Source of the DNA: JACCTU01 sp963700495
GTDB lineage: Bacteria > Actinomycetota > Thermoleophilia > Gaiellales > Gaiellaceae
Reading direction: 5' to 3'
Length of the DNA: 64,000 bases
Assembly (NCBI GenBank): GCA_963700495.1
Contig: CAVOXT010000003.1
Coordinates: 124,001-188,000, forward strand
A program made the position numbers and the translations under genes. Positions 44,548 through 54,356 of the stretch are shown here, in pieces. Position 1 is the stretch's first letter; every line of letters starts with the position of its first letter. The notes beneath the pieces are model-generated. The model searched no databases and was not told where the DNA came from. It worked only from the letters and a program-made list of their open reading frames with translations.

Positions 44548-44833
44548 TCTCGCGGATCGGCGCGCGTTCGATCGCCAGCTCGAGCGCGGCCCGTGGCTCC
44601 CGAGCGCGGAAGCTTATGTCGAGCGCGGCGTCCTTCCAGCCGTACGTGTGGGGGCGATTCCGAGCCGCATGCACGATCGAGCGCACCTGCTCGTAACTCG
44701 GCTTCGGCAGCCCGAGCCGAGCGGCGAGCGCACCAACACGGCGGTTCGTCTCAGCGATCGGGTGGGCTCGATCGTCCAGCGCCGCGATGGCGGCGAGGAG
44801 CCTCGCATCGATGCGTGGGGCCGACGGAGTCGT
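44540..44833 (-). CDS. Start-less open frame between two palindromes, possible gene remnant
   Basis: A 97-codon minus-strand frame opens after a TAG at 44836 and ends at a TAA inside palindrome copy 1. It looks coding: RIDARLLAAIAALDDRAHPI, ETNRRVGALAARLGLPKPSY and a Tyr-Gly-Trp-Lys stretch, a small helical, basic protein that could bind nucleic acid. No ATG, GTG or TTG precedes the conserved-looking part, so it is truncated, frameshifted or misread at its 5' end. No family is assigned. Confidence 0.45.
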   Translation of the reverse strand, partial: TTPSAPRIDARLLAAIAALDDRAHPIAETNRRVGALAARLGLPKPSYEQVRSIVHAARNRPHTYGWKDAALDISFRAREPRAALELAIERAPIRETK

Positions 44834-44894
44834 CTACCGAGTGTCGCGGCTCCTAGTTACGACTGTGTGCCGAGTTCGTGCCGAATGGCGGGGG

Positions 44895-44915
44895 CAAGTA
44901 ACAGTCTGTTACTTG
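44895..44915. repeat. Palindromic repeat, copy 2 (upstream of lipA)
   Basis: CAAGTAACAG, T, CTGTTACTTG: 10-bp perfect arms, 45 bases upstream of the lipA start. The core 21 bases are identical to copy 3 inside nuoG and differ from copy 1 only at the centre. Confidence 0.9.
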
Positions 44916-44960
44916 GGTCGTTCGGCCCTGCGCGCGGCCCGGTCCCTAGACTGGCCGGCG

Positions 44961-45882
44961 ATGCAGTCGTCGCTGCCGGTCGCCGAGCGCCCCCGCCGCC
45001 CCGAGTGGATGAAGGTCCGCGCCCCGAGCGCGAACGGGCGCTACTTCGACGTCAAGAAGCTGATCCACGGCGCGAGCCTCCACACGATCTGCGAGGAGGC
45101 GCGCTGCCCGAACATCGCCGAGTGCTGGGGCCGCGGCACGGCGACCTTCCAGATCCTCGGCGAGACCTGCACGCGCGCATGTCGGTACTGCTACGTCCAC
45201 TCCGGCCGGCCCGGAGTCGCCGCCCGACCCGCTCGAGCCGCTGCGCCTCGCGCAGACGGCGAGGCAGATGGGGCTGAAGCACGTCGTCGTGACCTCGGTC
45301 GACCGAGACGACGTCCCCGACCGTGGCGCAGGCCACTATGCCGCGACGATCCGCGCGCTCAAGCGCGCCGTGCCGCAGGCGTCGATCGAGATCCTGACGC
45401 CCGACTTCCTCGACGTCGAGGAGGAGGCGCTCGCCACGATCCTGGCCGAGCGGCCTCATGTCTTCAACCACAACATCGAGACCGTGCGCCGGCTGCACCG
45501 CCGCATGCGGGGTGCAAAGGCGAGCTACGACAAGGCGCTTTGGCTGCTCCGACGGGCGAAAGAGGTTGCGGACTACCCCGTGCTGACGAAGTCGGGGATC
45601 ATCGTCGGACTGGGGGAGACGAACGACGAGGTCGTCGACACCATGCGCGACCTCCGCGCGAACGGCGTCGACGTCGTCACCATCGGCCAGTATCTGCAGC
45701 CCTCGCCGAAGCACGCGACGATCGACCGCTGGGTGCACCCCGACGAGTTCCGCTGGTTCCGCGAGCAGGGCGACGCGCTCGGCTTCGGGTCGGTCTTCTC
45801 CGGCCCGCTCGTTCGCTCGAGCTATCGCGCCGACGAGCAGCGCCACGCGGCCGAGACCGGCCGCGGGGCCGTCGCCTACTAG
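44961..45882 (+). CDS. lipA: Lipoyl synthase LipA (one indel near 45214)
   Basis: Start ATG 44961; about 306 residues after removing one base near 45214. The auxiliary cluster Cys residues lie in HTICEEARCPNIAECWGRG, and the radical-SAM motif is ETCTRACRYCYV. After the break the frame continues with VTSVDRDDVPDRGAGHYAAT and the C-terminal FGSVFSGPLVRSSYRADEQ. LipA inserts two sulfurs into octanoyl-E2. The last part, HAAETGRGAVAY, is complete. Confidence 0.95.
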
Positions 45883-45930
45883 CCGAGCGCGAATCAAGCG
45901 ATCCGCCCCCGACGAGGGCATACTGAGCTC

Positions 45931-46266
45931 ATGATCAGAATCGCCTGTGTGGCCGCGGCGCTCCTCGTCGGCTGGGGTGCGACCGCCGCCGCAGCGCCCG
46001 CTCCCGCAATCGTGCGGCTGGCCGCCCGATCGCCGATCACGGTGAGCGGTACCGGCTTCCGCCCGGGCGAGCGCGTGCACCTCCTCGTCTCCGCCGGCCG
46101 TTCGGCGACGGAGTCGGTGACCGCCAACGGCAACGGTGCGTTCCGCGAGCGCTTCGCGTTCTCCGCCGGGCGTTGCGCGCGAGTCTTCGTGTTCGCGGTC
46201 GGCTCGCGCGGGACGGTTGCGCGCTACGCGACGCGACTCGCGGTCGACTGCATCCGCAAGGACTAG
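45931..46266 (+). CDS. Small secreted Ig-like/IPT-like protein
   Basis: 111 residues from ATG 45931. A signal peptide (IACVAAALLVGWGATAAAAP) precedes one beta-sandwich-like domain (ITVSGTGFRPGERVHLLVSA; SVTANGNGAFRERFAFSAG) with two Cys. The GTGFRPGE motif is common to IPT-like or carbohydrate-binding surface repeats. No enzyme is suggested. It ends just before a bidirectional terminator. Confidence 0.65.
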   Translation: MIRIACVAAALLVGWGATAAAAPAPAIVRLAARSPITVSGTGFRPGERVHLLVSAGRSATESVTANGNGAFRERFAFSAGRCARVFVFAVGSRGTVARYATRLAVDCIRKD

Positions 46267-46273
46267 GGAACGA

Positions 46274-46303
46274 GAAAGGGCCCCGCCGAGGCGGGGCCCT
46301 TTC
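46274..46303. terminator. Bidirectional intrinsic terminator
   Basis: GAAAGGGCCCCGCC and GGCGGGGCCCTTTC are perfect 14-base arms with an overlapping GAG loop. A-rich and T-rich outer arms serve both convergent transcripts (the secreted protein on plus, the subtilase on minus). Confidence 0.85.
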
Positions 46304-46323
46304 CGTCAGTCCATGCGGTCGAG

Positions 46324-49300
46324 CTACCTCGTCCGCAGGCCGATCTCGACGAGGTCGGCTTCGTCAGGCCCGGCCTTGTCGTCGTGCGTGATGACCATGA
46401 CACCCTTCGCAGGGGTCAATGCCCACTCGGTGGTATCGATCGAGACCGGCACCGACACCGCACCGCCCGGTGTCACCGTCTCGAACATCCCGTTCGAGAT
46501 CGACGGAGTCCACGCGTTGAACTTCGCGGTTCCGTCGATCGGGTCGACGCCGCCCTCGCTGAGGTCGAAGCCGACGGCGCTGTAGGTGAAGCGCGGCTGC
46601 GTCGTCGCGTTGAGGCACGGCTGGCCTGTGCGGCAGAGCTGCCTCGTCAGGATCGGCAACAGCAGCGTCGTGCTGTCATGAGGCGCGAACGCGTTGAAGA
46701 TGCATGAGGCACCAGCGCTCCGCGTGCTGAACACGAAGCTCCCCATCACGCCGTCGAACACGCCTGCGGTGATCGCGCCGACATCGACGCCCACCACCAC
46801 GTAGTCATCCGTGCCGTCGTTGTCGACGTCCACGAAGATGTCGAACTCGTTCGTCGCCGCGTTCGACCAGCGGTCGAACACGCTGACGACCGAAGACGAG
46901 GAACCGCTCGGCGGCCGTTCCGCCGACGACGGTGCCCGGGAAGCTCTGCACGCCGATTGCGCGCAGGTCGTTGGAGACCTTCCCCCTGTCCTTCCTATCC
47001 TCGAGGCCCCAGGCGTAGAAGTCCGCCGTGCCGTCGATCGGACCGCGGTTGCGGACCACGACGGTCGTGGACGGAGCCGGGCCCGTGAGCCGCTTGTCGT
47101 CGGCCTTCGAGTCCACGCGCGAGAGCGCCCGCGGCACGAGGTAGTACGGCACGCGGAGGGCGATGCCCGAGTTCCCACCGGAGACCGGCGTGAAGGTGAT
47201 CAGGCCCGCGACCTCGCGGAACGCGTCCGCGTTACCGACGGTCGCAACAGGCACCGTCAGCCGGACGTCGACCTCGGCGTCGTTCCCCGCCCGGACCTTC
47301 ACGAGCGAGTCGCTCAGCGAGATCGTGTGCGGCGAACCGGCCGCGTTCGTAGCGCTGACCTGGAACCACACGTCGGAGCTCCCGTGGTTGCGGAGCTTGA
47401 TCGACTTCTTCTTCGAGAAGTCGGACGTGAGCTGCTCGAACCCGTAGTTCAGGGTCGCGGTCAGCTTGTCGCCGATCGCCACGACGTTCGTCTTCGTGGA
47501 GCCGACCGGCTGCACGAACCCGCTGCCGCCTCGACTCGTCCGGTAGCCCAGCACACGCCGCCGGATCACCGGTGTTGACGATCGCGGCCTTCAGGTCCTC
47601 GACCTTCTTCCACTTCGGATGTGCCTGGCGCGTCAGTGCGGCGACGCCCGCAACGTGCGGAGCCGCCATCGACGTGCCGGACATGATGACCATTCCGTTT
47701 CCGGTCCCGTTGCCCGCGGACTGGATGCTGACGCCCGGTGCCGTGATGTCGGGCTTCAGCCAGCTGTCACCCGTTCGCGGGCCGCCCGAGCTGAAGCTCG
47801 CGAAGCCCTTGAAGTTCGGGTTTGTGATGCTGGCAGGCGCGAGGGTCACGCTCTGGCCGGTCACGAACTTCGCGTTGTCGGCAAGGCTGACGCCGAGGAA
47901 CGGGATCGTGACGACGAACGGCGTGCCGTCGTCCGGGTTCGAGGTGATCTTGCCTTCGAACGGAGGCAGCCCGTTGACGTTGTTGACCATCGTGACGACG
48001 GTCGCCCCGGCCTGCTGGCCGAAGATCGCCTTCGCGACGCGGGCGCAGACGCCGCGCTGGGCGACTGCCATCGTGTTCGGGGGCAGAGGCCCGCCGAATG
48101 CCGCAACCGAGCACCCGAGCGCCTCGTTCTCCAACGGGGTCGCCGGGTTGTCGACGAGCTTCTTGACGGTGAGTGTCATCGCCGAGAACGGCTCGCCGTT
48201 CGCATTGATCGCCGTCACGTTGCCGGCAGGCGTTCCGATCGTGGCGCCCGCGAACTCGGACGTCGGATCGTTTGCAGCGACGCTGATGACACCGGTGCCC
48301 GTGCCGGGCGAGCCGGTGATGTACTGGCTCGGACCACTGTTGCCGGCCGAAGCCACGACGATCACGCCGGACTTGGCTGCGTTGGTCGCCGCGATCGCGC
48401 TCGGATCGTCGTCCGAGCCGAACGCTGAGCCGAGCGACATGTTGATCACGTCCATGTCGTTCTCGACCGCCCACTCGATCGCGTCGACGGTCAGGTCGGT
48501 CGATCCCTCGCAGCCGAACACGCGGATTGCGTAGAGGTCGGCCTTCGGCGCGACGCCGGGACCGACGTTCCACGAGTTGCCCGAGACGGTCGACGCGTTG
48601 TACGGGCCGGTGTAGGTCGCCCCGGCACCGGTGACGCCGAAGCCCGCGGCCGTACCGGAGACGTGCGTTCCGTGGCCGAAGCAGTCGAGCGGGTTCGGGT
48701 CGGGATGCGGGATCAGGGCCGGAGAGCCCGGATCGGCGCCGGCATCGTAGTCGTCGCCGACGAGATCGGTTCCGCCCTTGACCTTCGGAGCGGCCGGGCC
48801 GAACAGTGCCGGGTTCGCCGGCGCAGTGTCAGTGGCATTCGCCGCGTTGTAGGCGGCTACGGTGCCGGGCCCGCCGAAGTCGGCGTGCGTGTAGTCGATG
48901 CCCGTGTCGATCACGGCGATCTTCATGCCCTCTCCGCGGAAGCCCGCAGTGCCGTTCCACACGGCAGGTGCGTTGATCAGCGGAATCCCGTGGATGTTGT
49001 CCGGCTTGACCTTGAACAGCGAGTGGACACCCACCACGCCCGGCAAGGTCGCCAGCTGCGAGACCTTGTCGCGCGAGATGCGCACCTTCACACCGTTGTA
49101 GGCGTTCTGATAGTCGGCGACCACCTGGCCACCGAGCGACTCAATCTGTCCCTTGATTCCGTCCTGCTTGGCCCGCAACTGGGCCCTGACCTGCTGCTTC
49201 TCTTCTCTGCTCAGCTTGGTACCGCGCTCACCCTGTACCTCCGCGACGGTCGATCCCTCGACCTGCACCATCACGGTGGTGGGCTCGTGGTTGAGCCCCA

Positions 49301-49460
49301 GGGGCGTCATGTACGCCGCCCCGACGGATCCGTCGCCGACCATCGGGAACGCGTTCGCTCCTGAGCCCGTCACGCGGGCACTGGCGGGACCGACGAGTGC
49401 GAGCAGCGCGACTGTCAGGCTCGCAAAAGAGATCACGAGCACTGCTCGGATTCGCGTCAC
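46324..49460 (-). CDS. Secreted subtilisin-like serine protease, S8 family (two indels)
   Basis: Start GTG 49460 after GGGGAGAG, with signal peptide (AVLVISFASLTVALLALVGP). About 1045 residues once one base each is removed near 47568 and 46897. An I9-type propeptide (YNGVKVRISRDKVSQLATLP) precedes the catalytic triad: Asp in IAVIDTGIDYTHADF, His in CFGHGTHVSGTAAG, Ser in MSGTSMAAPHVAG. A PA domain is inserted between His and Ser (PPFEGKITSNPDDGTPFVVT). The C-terminal Fn3-like region (LRNHGSSDVWFQVSATNAAG) and a long beta-rich tail follow. It would digest extracellular proteins. Confidence 0.92.
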
Positions 49461-49687
49461 TACCTCTCCCCTCGTTTCGTTTTTTCGTGCGGTGCCTCGC
49501 ACCGCTGTGCCGGTGACCCTCGGATTGCGGCGGTTCGTCTCGTGAGCGCCCTGCATCCGAACCCCAGCGCGCCGGCCGCACGCAGGGACGCGGGACATTA
49601 GCGCGGCACAGGACCCTGTGTAAAGGTCTCGGCATCAAGGCTCCGATATTGGCTCTCGATATTCGGGCCTCTATGAATCTCGGTGCG

Positions 49688-51028
49688 CTAGCGACCCTCG
49701 TCTCGGGCGTGCGGCTTGGCCATCGCCCGGTAGTCGAGCGCCTCGTCCAGCACCGAGTCCTCGACGCCCTGCTCGCGTGCGACCTCGCGCAGCGAGCGGC
49801 CCGACGCGGCCGCTTCCTTGACGATCTCGCTCGCACGGTCGTACCCGATGTACGGGTTCAGCGCAGCCGCAGCGGACAGCGTCAGCTCCGCGTAGCGCTC
49901 GCACGTCTCGCGGTTCGCCTCGATCCCGTCGACGCACTTCGTCGCAAGCAGCCGCGTCACGCTCGCGAGCAAGCGAATCGAGTCGAGCAGGTTGCGCGCG
50001 ATCATCGGCACGTACACGTTCAGCTCGAAGTGCCCGTTCATGCCGCCGATCGTGATCGCCTGGTCGTTGCCGATCACCTGGGCGGCAACCTGCGTAACGA
50101 CCTCGGGGATGACCGGGTTGACCTTGCCGGGCATGATCGAGCTCCCCTTCTGGAGCTCGGGCAGGAAGATCTCGGCCAGCCCGGCGCGCGGGCCTGAGCC
50201 CATGAAGCGCAGGTCGTTCGCGATCTTCGTCAGCGAGACGGCGACGGTCTTGAGCGCGCCCGACGCCTCGACCAGCGCATCGCGCGCCGCCTGCGACTCG
50301 AACGGGTCGGCGGGCGGGTTGATCTCCAGCCCGGTCTCGTCGGAGAGCAGCCGCCGGACGCGCGCGGCGAACTCCGGGTGCGTGTTCAGGCCGGTGCCGA
50401 CCGCCGTGCCGCCGAGCGGGATCTCGCCGACGCGGCCGAGCGTCGCCTCGACTCGCTTCTGCCCCTGGCGCACCTGCGCGGCGTAGCCGCCGAACTCCTG
50501 GCCGAGCGTGACCGGCACGGCGTCCATCCAGTGGGTGCGACCGGACTTGACGACGTCGTCGAACTCGAGCGCCTTCGCCTCGAGGGACGACGCGAGCGCG
50601 TCGAGGGCGGGGAGCAGGTCGTGCGTCAGCTGCTCGAGCGCCGCGAGGTGGACGGCCGCCGGAAAGACGTCGTTCGACGACTGCCCCATGTTCACGTCGT
50701 CGTTCGCGTGGACCCCTTCGCCGGCCAGGTTCGCGAGCACCTCGTTCGCGTTCATGTTCGAGCTCGTGCCCGAGCCGGTCTGGAAGACGTCGATCGGGAA
50801 CTGATCGTCGAGCTCTCCCGCCGCGATGCGCTCGGCCGCGGCCGCGATGCGCTCGGCTTTCTCCGCGTCGAGCAGGCCGAGCTCGGCGTTGACACGCGCC
50901 GAGGCGCCCTTGATGCGGCCGAGCCAGCGGGCAACGTGCACGGGGATCGGCTCGCCGGAGATGGGGAAGTTGGCGATCGCCTTGCCGGTCTCGGCGCCCC
51001 ACAGCTCCTTGTGCTCCGCGGTGGCCAC
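49688..51028 (-). CDS. fumC: Class II fumarate hydratase FumC
   Basis: 446 residues from GTG 51028, intact. Motifs are SGTSSNMNANEVLANLA, the catalytic SGRTHWMDAVPVTLGQEFGG, the superfamily signature GSSIMPGKVNPVIPEVVTQV and NLLDSIRLLASVTRLLA. It interconverts fumarate and malate in the TCA cycle without iron-sulfur cofactors. The N-terminus is shorter than that of E. coli FumC. The zinc-ribbon gene lies 10 bp upstream on the same strand. Confidence 0.95.
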   Translation of the reverse strand: MATAEHKELWGAETGKAIANFPISGEPIPVHVARWLGRIKGASARVNAELGLLDAEKAERIAAAAERIAAGELDDQFPIDVFQTGSGTSSNMNANEVLANLAGEGVHANDDVNMGQSSNDVFPAAVHLAALEQLTHDLLPALDALASSLEAKALEFDDVVKSGRTHWMDAVPVTLGQEFGGYAAQVRQGQKRVEATLGRVGEIPLGGTAVGTGLNTHPEFAARVRRLLSDETGLEINPPADPFESQAARDALVEASGALKTVAVSLTKIANDLRFMGSGPRAGLAEIFLPELQKGSSIMPGKVNPVIPEVVTQVAAQVIGNDQAITIGGMNGHFELNVYVPMIARNLLDSIRLLASVTRLLATKCVDGIEANRETCERYAELTLSAAAALNPYIGYDRASEIVKEAAASGRSLREVAREQGVEDSVLDEALDYRAMAKPHARDEGR

Positions 51029-51038
51029 GGAACGGATC

Positions 51039-51222
51039 CTAGGCGACTGCGCGCAGCCTGCGCTGCTCGGGCGGCCGCTCGCGCAGGATCCTGCGCGTGT
51101 GCTCGTCCAGGTCGGACGAACGAGCCCAGCCCGAGATACCCGCACCGCGGACAGTCCGGGTGCTCTTCAAGGTCCGAGCGACGCTTGCCGCAGCGGAGGC
51201 ACTCGATCGGGAGCGTCCCCAT
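51039..51222 (-). CDS. Small zinc-ribbon protein (one indel near 51147)
   Basis: About 60 residues from ATG 51222. It begins MGTLPIECLRCGKRRSDLEE and HPDCPRCGYLG, giving two CxxC zinc ligands. After removing one base near 51147 it continues WARSSDLDEHTRRILRERPP to TAG 51039. No family beyond zinc ribbon. It sits between the reductase and fumC and may be co-transcribed with fumC. Confidence 0.65.
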
Positions 51223-51272
51223 CACGTTGTTCTTCGGCGGTCCTGTGAGCCTGGTCTTGTCCCTCGAAGGGG

Positions 51273-52283
51273 TTAGTCCGTCGAGTACTTCGGCTGAACC
51301 TTCTCGCCGCGGATCATCGCAATCGCGTTGTTCGCGGCGACGGCGGCCTCGCCCATCCCGACCGTGATCAGGGTGATCTTTCCGGGGTAGCCGGCAACGT
51401 CGCCGGCCGCGTAGACGCCCGGCATCGAGGTCTCGCAGGTCATCGGGTCGATCCTGATCTGCCGCTTTCCTTCGAGCTCGAGTCCCCACTCGGCGATCGA
51501 GCCCAGGTGCGAGACGAATCCCAGGAGCGTGATCAGCGCCTCGCAGTCGTAGCGCTCGACCTCGCCCGTCGTCGTGTTCTCGATCGAGACCGCCTCGATC
51601 GTCCCGTCGCCGTGTACCTCGCGCACCTCGTGCGGAGTCAGGATCCGGACGTTGCCCTCCTTCTCGAGCTTGCGAGCCTCGTTGACTGAAGACTCGAGCG
51701 CGCGGAATCGGTCACGGCGGTGGACGAGCGTGATCGGGAGGTCGGCCGTGTCCTGCAGGCCGAGCGTCCAGTCGAGGGCCGAGTCGCCGCCGCCGACGAT
51801 CACGCAGCGCTTGCCGGCAAACTGCGCCTTCTCGCGCACGACGTAGTGGAGCCCTCGACCCTGCCAGTCGTCGATGTCCTCGACGCCGAGCTTGCGCGGC
51901 TCGAAGGCGCCGTGGCCGGCCGTGATGATCATCGCGCGCGAGAGGTAGACGTTGCCCTGGTCGGTCGTCAGCGCCAGCAGCTCCTCGCCGTCCCGGGTGA
52001 CGCGCTCGAGCGTCTTCGCCTCCTCGCCGAGGCTGACCTCGGCGCCGTACTGGAGCCCCTGCTCGGCGCACATGTCGACGAGCGTCTGGCCGAGGATCTT
52101 CGGGAAGCCGGCGACGTCGTAGACGTGCTTCTCGGGGTACGTCGCCGCGACCTGGCCGCCGATCTGCTCGAGGCTCTCGACGATCCTGACGGTCCCGTCC
52201 CGGTGGCCGACGTAGTACGCGGCGGCGAGGCCCGACGGGCCTGCGCCGAGGATCGTCACGTCGACAACGGCGTTGCTGCTCAC
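51273..52283 (-). CDS. Ferredoxin/flavodoxin-NADP reductase, thioredoxin-reductase-like
   Basis: 336 residues. FAD-binding VTILGAGPSGLAAAYYVG at the N-terminus, an NADPH-binding CVIVGGGDSALDW near residue 160, and the closing GVYAAGDVAGYPGKITLITV FAD motif. The CxxC of thioredoxin reductase is absent, which fits the YumC/ferredoxin-NADP reductase class (EC 1.18.1.2). It could supply electrons to PaaABC since no paaE is near, but that is speculation. Confidence 0.88.
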   Translation of the reverse strand: MSSNAVVDVTILGAGPSGLAAAYYVGHRDGTVRIVESLEQIGGQVAATYPEKHVYDVAGFPKILGQTLVDMCAEQGLQYGAEVSLGEEAKTLERVTRDGEELLALTTDQGNVYLSRAMIITAGHGAFEPRKLGVEDIDDWQGRGLHYVVREKAQFAGKRCVIVGGGDSALDWTLGLQDTADLPITLVHRRDRFRALESSVNEARKLEKEGNVRILTPHEVREVHGDGTIEAVSIENTTTGEVERYDCEALITLLGFVSHLGSIAEWGLELEGKRQIRIDPMTCETSMPGVYAAGDVAGYPGKITLITVGMGEAAVAANNAIAMIRGEKVQPKYSTD

Positions 52284-52331
52284 GCCGTTGATGCTAACGG
52301 CGCGCGAGCGCGTGACAGCCGAGGCGGGGCG

Positions 52332-52736
52332 CTAGCCGCAGCCGGAGCCGCAGCCGCCGGCTGCATGGTCGTGCGTCTCGCCTTCGCCCTCTTCGACCTG
52401 GAACGAGTGGCCGCATCCGCAAGACGACGTCGCCTGCGGGTTGTCGATCTTGAAGCCCGACTCCTGGAGGCCGTCGAGCCAGTCGATCGTCGCGCCGGTC
52501 AGGTACGGCGCGCTGAAGGGATCGACGACGATCCGCACGCCGTGCTGCTCGAGCTCGTGGTCGCCCTCGAGCGCACCGCGGTCGAAGCCGAGCCCGTACT
52601 GGAAGCCCGAGCAACCTCCGCCCTGAATCGCGAGGCGAAGGACCTCCGCCTCTCCTGCCGGCTCCGTCGACTGCAGCTCGATGATCTTCTCGGCTGCGCG
52701 CGGGGTCAGCTCGAGGAGGGTCTCAACGGTGGCCAT
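52332..52736 (-). CDS. A-type iron-sulfur carrier, ErpA/IscA-like, with Cys/His-rich tail
   Basis: 134 residues from ATG 52736. The HesB/IscA fold has its three cluster cysteines in QGGGCSGFQYGLGF and SSCGCGHSF. It delivers iron-sulfur clusters to target proteins. Unusually, about 20 residues follow the family end, finishing HDHAAGGCGSGCG, which offers extra His and Cys for metal binding. It is divergent from the nuo operon, whose many cluster proteins are plausible clients. Confidence 0.9.
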   Translation of the reverse strand: MATVETLLELTPRAAEKIIELQSTEPAGEAEVLRLAIQGGGCSGFQYGLGFDRGALEGDHELEQHGVRIVVDPFSAPYLTGATIDWLDGLQESGFKIDNPQATSSCGCGHSFQVEEGEGETHDHAAGGCGSGCG

Positions 52737-52862
52737 GCACCCATCGTACCCCACGTCTGGGACGTTGGAAACACTCGACTTAGTGACACCAGTTGCAGGC
52801 GTGGTTGAGCCGTTTTCGAGTCCGCTCGTGACCTTCTGGGACCTGTTAGCGTTCTGCGCCGG

Positions 52863-53240
52863 GTGGCGGTCGCGGCCGTGCTGGAGAGCTGGCTTCCCTT
52901 CCTGATCTACGGAGGGCTGGCGCTGGCGATCCCGGCGTCGATGATCGTGATGTCCTTCGTGTTCGCCCAGCGCCCGACGCGGCAGCCGAAGGCGCGGATG
53001 ATCCCGTTCGAGTCGGGCGTGAGCGCCGGGCCGGTTCCGCAGCAGCGCTACACGATCAGCTTCTACCTGACGGCGATGCTCTTCATCGTCTTCGACATCG
53101 AGATCGTCTTTCTCTATCCGCTCGCGGTGATGCTCGAGCAGCTGGGGTGGTTCGCGGTCTTCGAGTTCCTCTTCTTCATCGGGATCCTCGTGCTCGCGTA
53201 CGTCTACGTCTGGCGCAAGGGGGCGCTGGACTGGCAATGA
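52863..53240 (+). CDS. nuoA: NADH-quinone oxidoreductase subunit A
   Basis: 125 residues from GTG 52863. Three membrane helices and the conserved loop KARMIPFESGVSAGPVPQQR, which is the NuoA signature around E-S-G. It is part of the membrane arm interface of complex I. First gene of the nuo operon; its TGA overlaps the nuoB ATG (ATGA). I could not identify a firm promoter in the 126 bp upstream. Confidence 0.96.
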   Translation: MAVAAVLESWLPFLIYGGLALAIPASMIVMSFVFAQRPTRQPKARMIPFESGVSAGPVPQQRYTISFYLTAMLFIVFDIEIVFLYPLAVMLEQLGWFAVFEFLFFIGILVLAYVYVWRKGALDWQ

Positions 53241-53806
53241 AGCCCCTGCGGCGCTACGGCCTTCAATCCGAGCGCGTGCTCGGACTCGGCGCGCAGCCGG
53301 GCGTCTTCGAGCAGGAGGTCTCCGCACTCGAGGACCGGCTGATGCTCACGTCGCTCGAGAAGGCGGTCGCGTGGGCGCAGACGAGGTCGATGTGGCCCGA
53401 CACGTTCGGGCTCGCCTGCTGCGCGATCGAGATGATGTCGATCGTCTCGGCACGGCACGACATCGCCCGCTTCGGGATGGAGGCGTTCCGCTCCTCGCCG
53501 CGCCAGGCCGACCTGCTGATCGTCTCGGGCAGGGTCGTGCACAAGATGGCCGCGCCGCTGCGGCAGATCTACGACCAGATGCTCGAGCCGAAGTGGGTGA
53601 TCGCGATGGGCGCCTGCGCGAGCTCCGGTGGGATGTTCAACAACTACACGACGCTCCAGGGCGTCGACAAGATCGTCGCGGTCGACATCCACGTGCCCGG
53701 CTGCCCGCCCCGGCCGGAAGCGCTGATGGAGGGCATCGTGCGCCTGCACGAGAAGGTGCTCGCCGGGATCCCGCCCGCCTACGAGATCCGCGGAGTCGCA
53801 TCGTGA
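53237..53806 (+). CDS. nuoB: NADH-quinone oxidoreductase subunit B
   Basis: 189 residues from ATG 53237. It carries the N2 cluster: adjacent Cys in FGLACCAIEMM, then MGACASSGGMFNNY and VPGCPPRPEALMEG. N2 passes electrons to quinone. The N-terminal extension of about 40 residues before the cluster motif is longer than in many NuoB. Stop overlaps nuoC (GTGA). Confidence 0.97.
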   Translation: MKPLRRYGLQSERVLGLGAQPGVFEQEVSALEDRLMLTSLEKAVAWAQTRSMWPDTFGLACCAIEMMSIVSARHDIARFGMEAFRSSPRQADLLIVSGRVVHKMAAPLRQIYDQMLEPKWVIAMGACASSGGMFNNYTTLQGVDKIVAVDIHVPGCPPRPEALMEGIVRLHEKVLAGIPPAYEIRGVAS

Positions 53807-54354
53807 CGTACGAGGGCGTCCCGGGCCTCGTGCGGACGGTCGAGCGGCTCGGCGAGACCACCCTGGTCGTCGACACGCCCCGCATCGTCGAGGCCTGCCT
53901 GCAGCTGCGCGACGGCGAAGGCTTCAACGTGCTCGCGGACATCTCGACGGCGGACTACCTCGGCTGGCCGAGCGGGCACGAGGACGTCGCGGGGTACATC
54001 GGAACGACAGGCGGACGGAGCATCAGCTCGCCCGGCTCCTGGGGGCTGGAGCGCCTGCCGGAGCAAAAGCCGAAGCGCTTCTCCGTCTCGTACCACCTGC
54101 TTCGCGTCGGGCCCGAGCCGGCCCGAGCTCGCGTCCAAGTGTGGGTCGACGACGGCGAGCCGGTGCCGACCGTGATCGAGGTCTGGCCGACAGCCGACTG
54201 GCACGAACGCGAGGCCTACGACCTGATGGGCATCACGTTCCAGGGGCACCCGAACCTCGTTCGGCTCCTGCTGGAGGACGACTGGCAGGGCCACCCGCTG
54301 CGCAAGGACTACCCGATCGGCGGCGAGCCCGTCCGCTTCTCCGGAGAGGAATAG
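53803..54354 (+). CDS. nuoC: NADH-quinone oxidoreductase subunit C
   Basis: 183 residues from GTG 53803. The 30-kDa subunit signature is WPTADWHEREAYDLMGITFQ, then HPNLVRLLLEDDWQGHPLRK and DYP. It connects NuoB and NuoD in the hydrophilic arm. Separate from nuoD, unlike the enterobacterial nuoCD fusion. Ends two bases before nuoD. Confidence 0.95.
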   Translation: MTYEGVPGLVRTVERLGETTLVVDTPRIVEACLQLRDGEGFNVLADISTADYLGWPSGHEDVAGYIGTTGGRSISSPGSWGLERLPEQKPKRFSVSYHLLRVGPEPARARVQVWVDDGEPVPTVIEVWPTADWHEREAYDLMGITFQGHPNLVRLLLEDDWQGHPLRKDYPIGGEPVRFSGEE

Positions 54355-54356
54355 CG

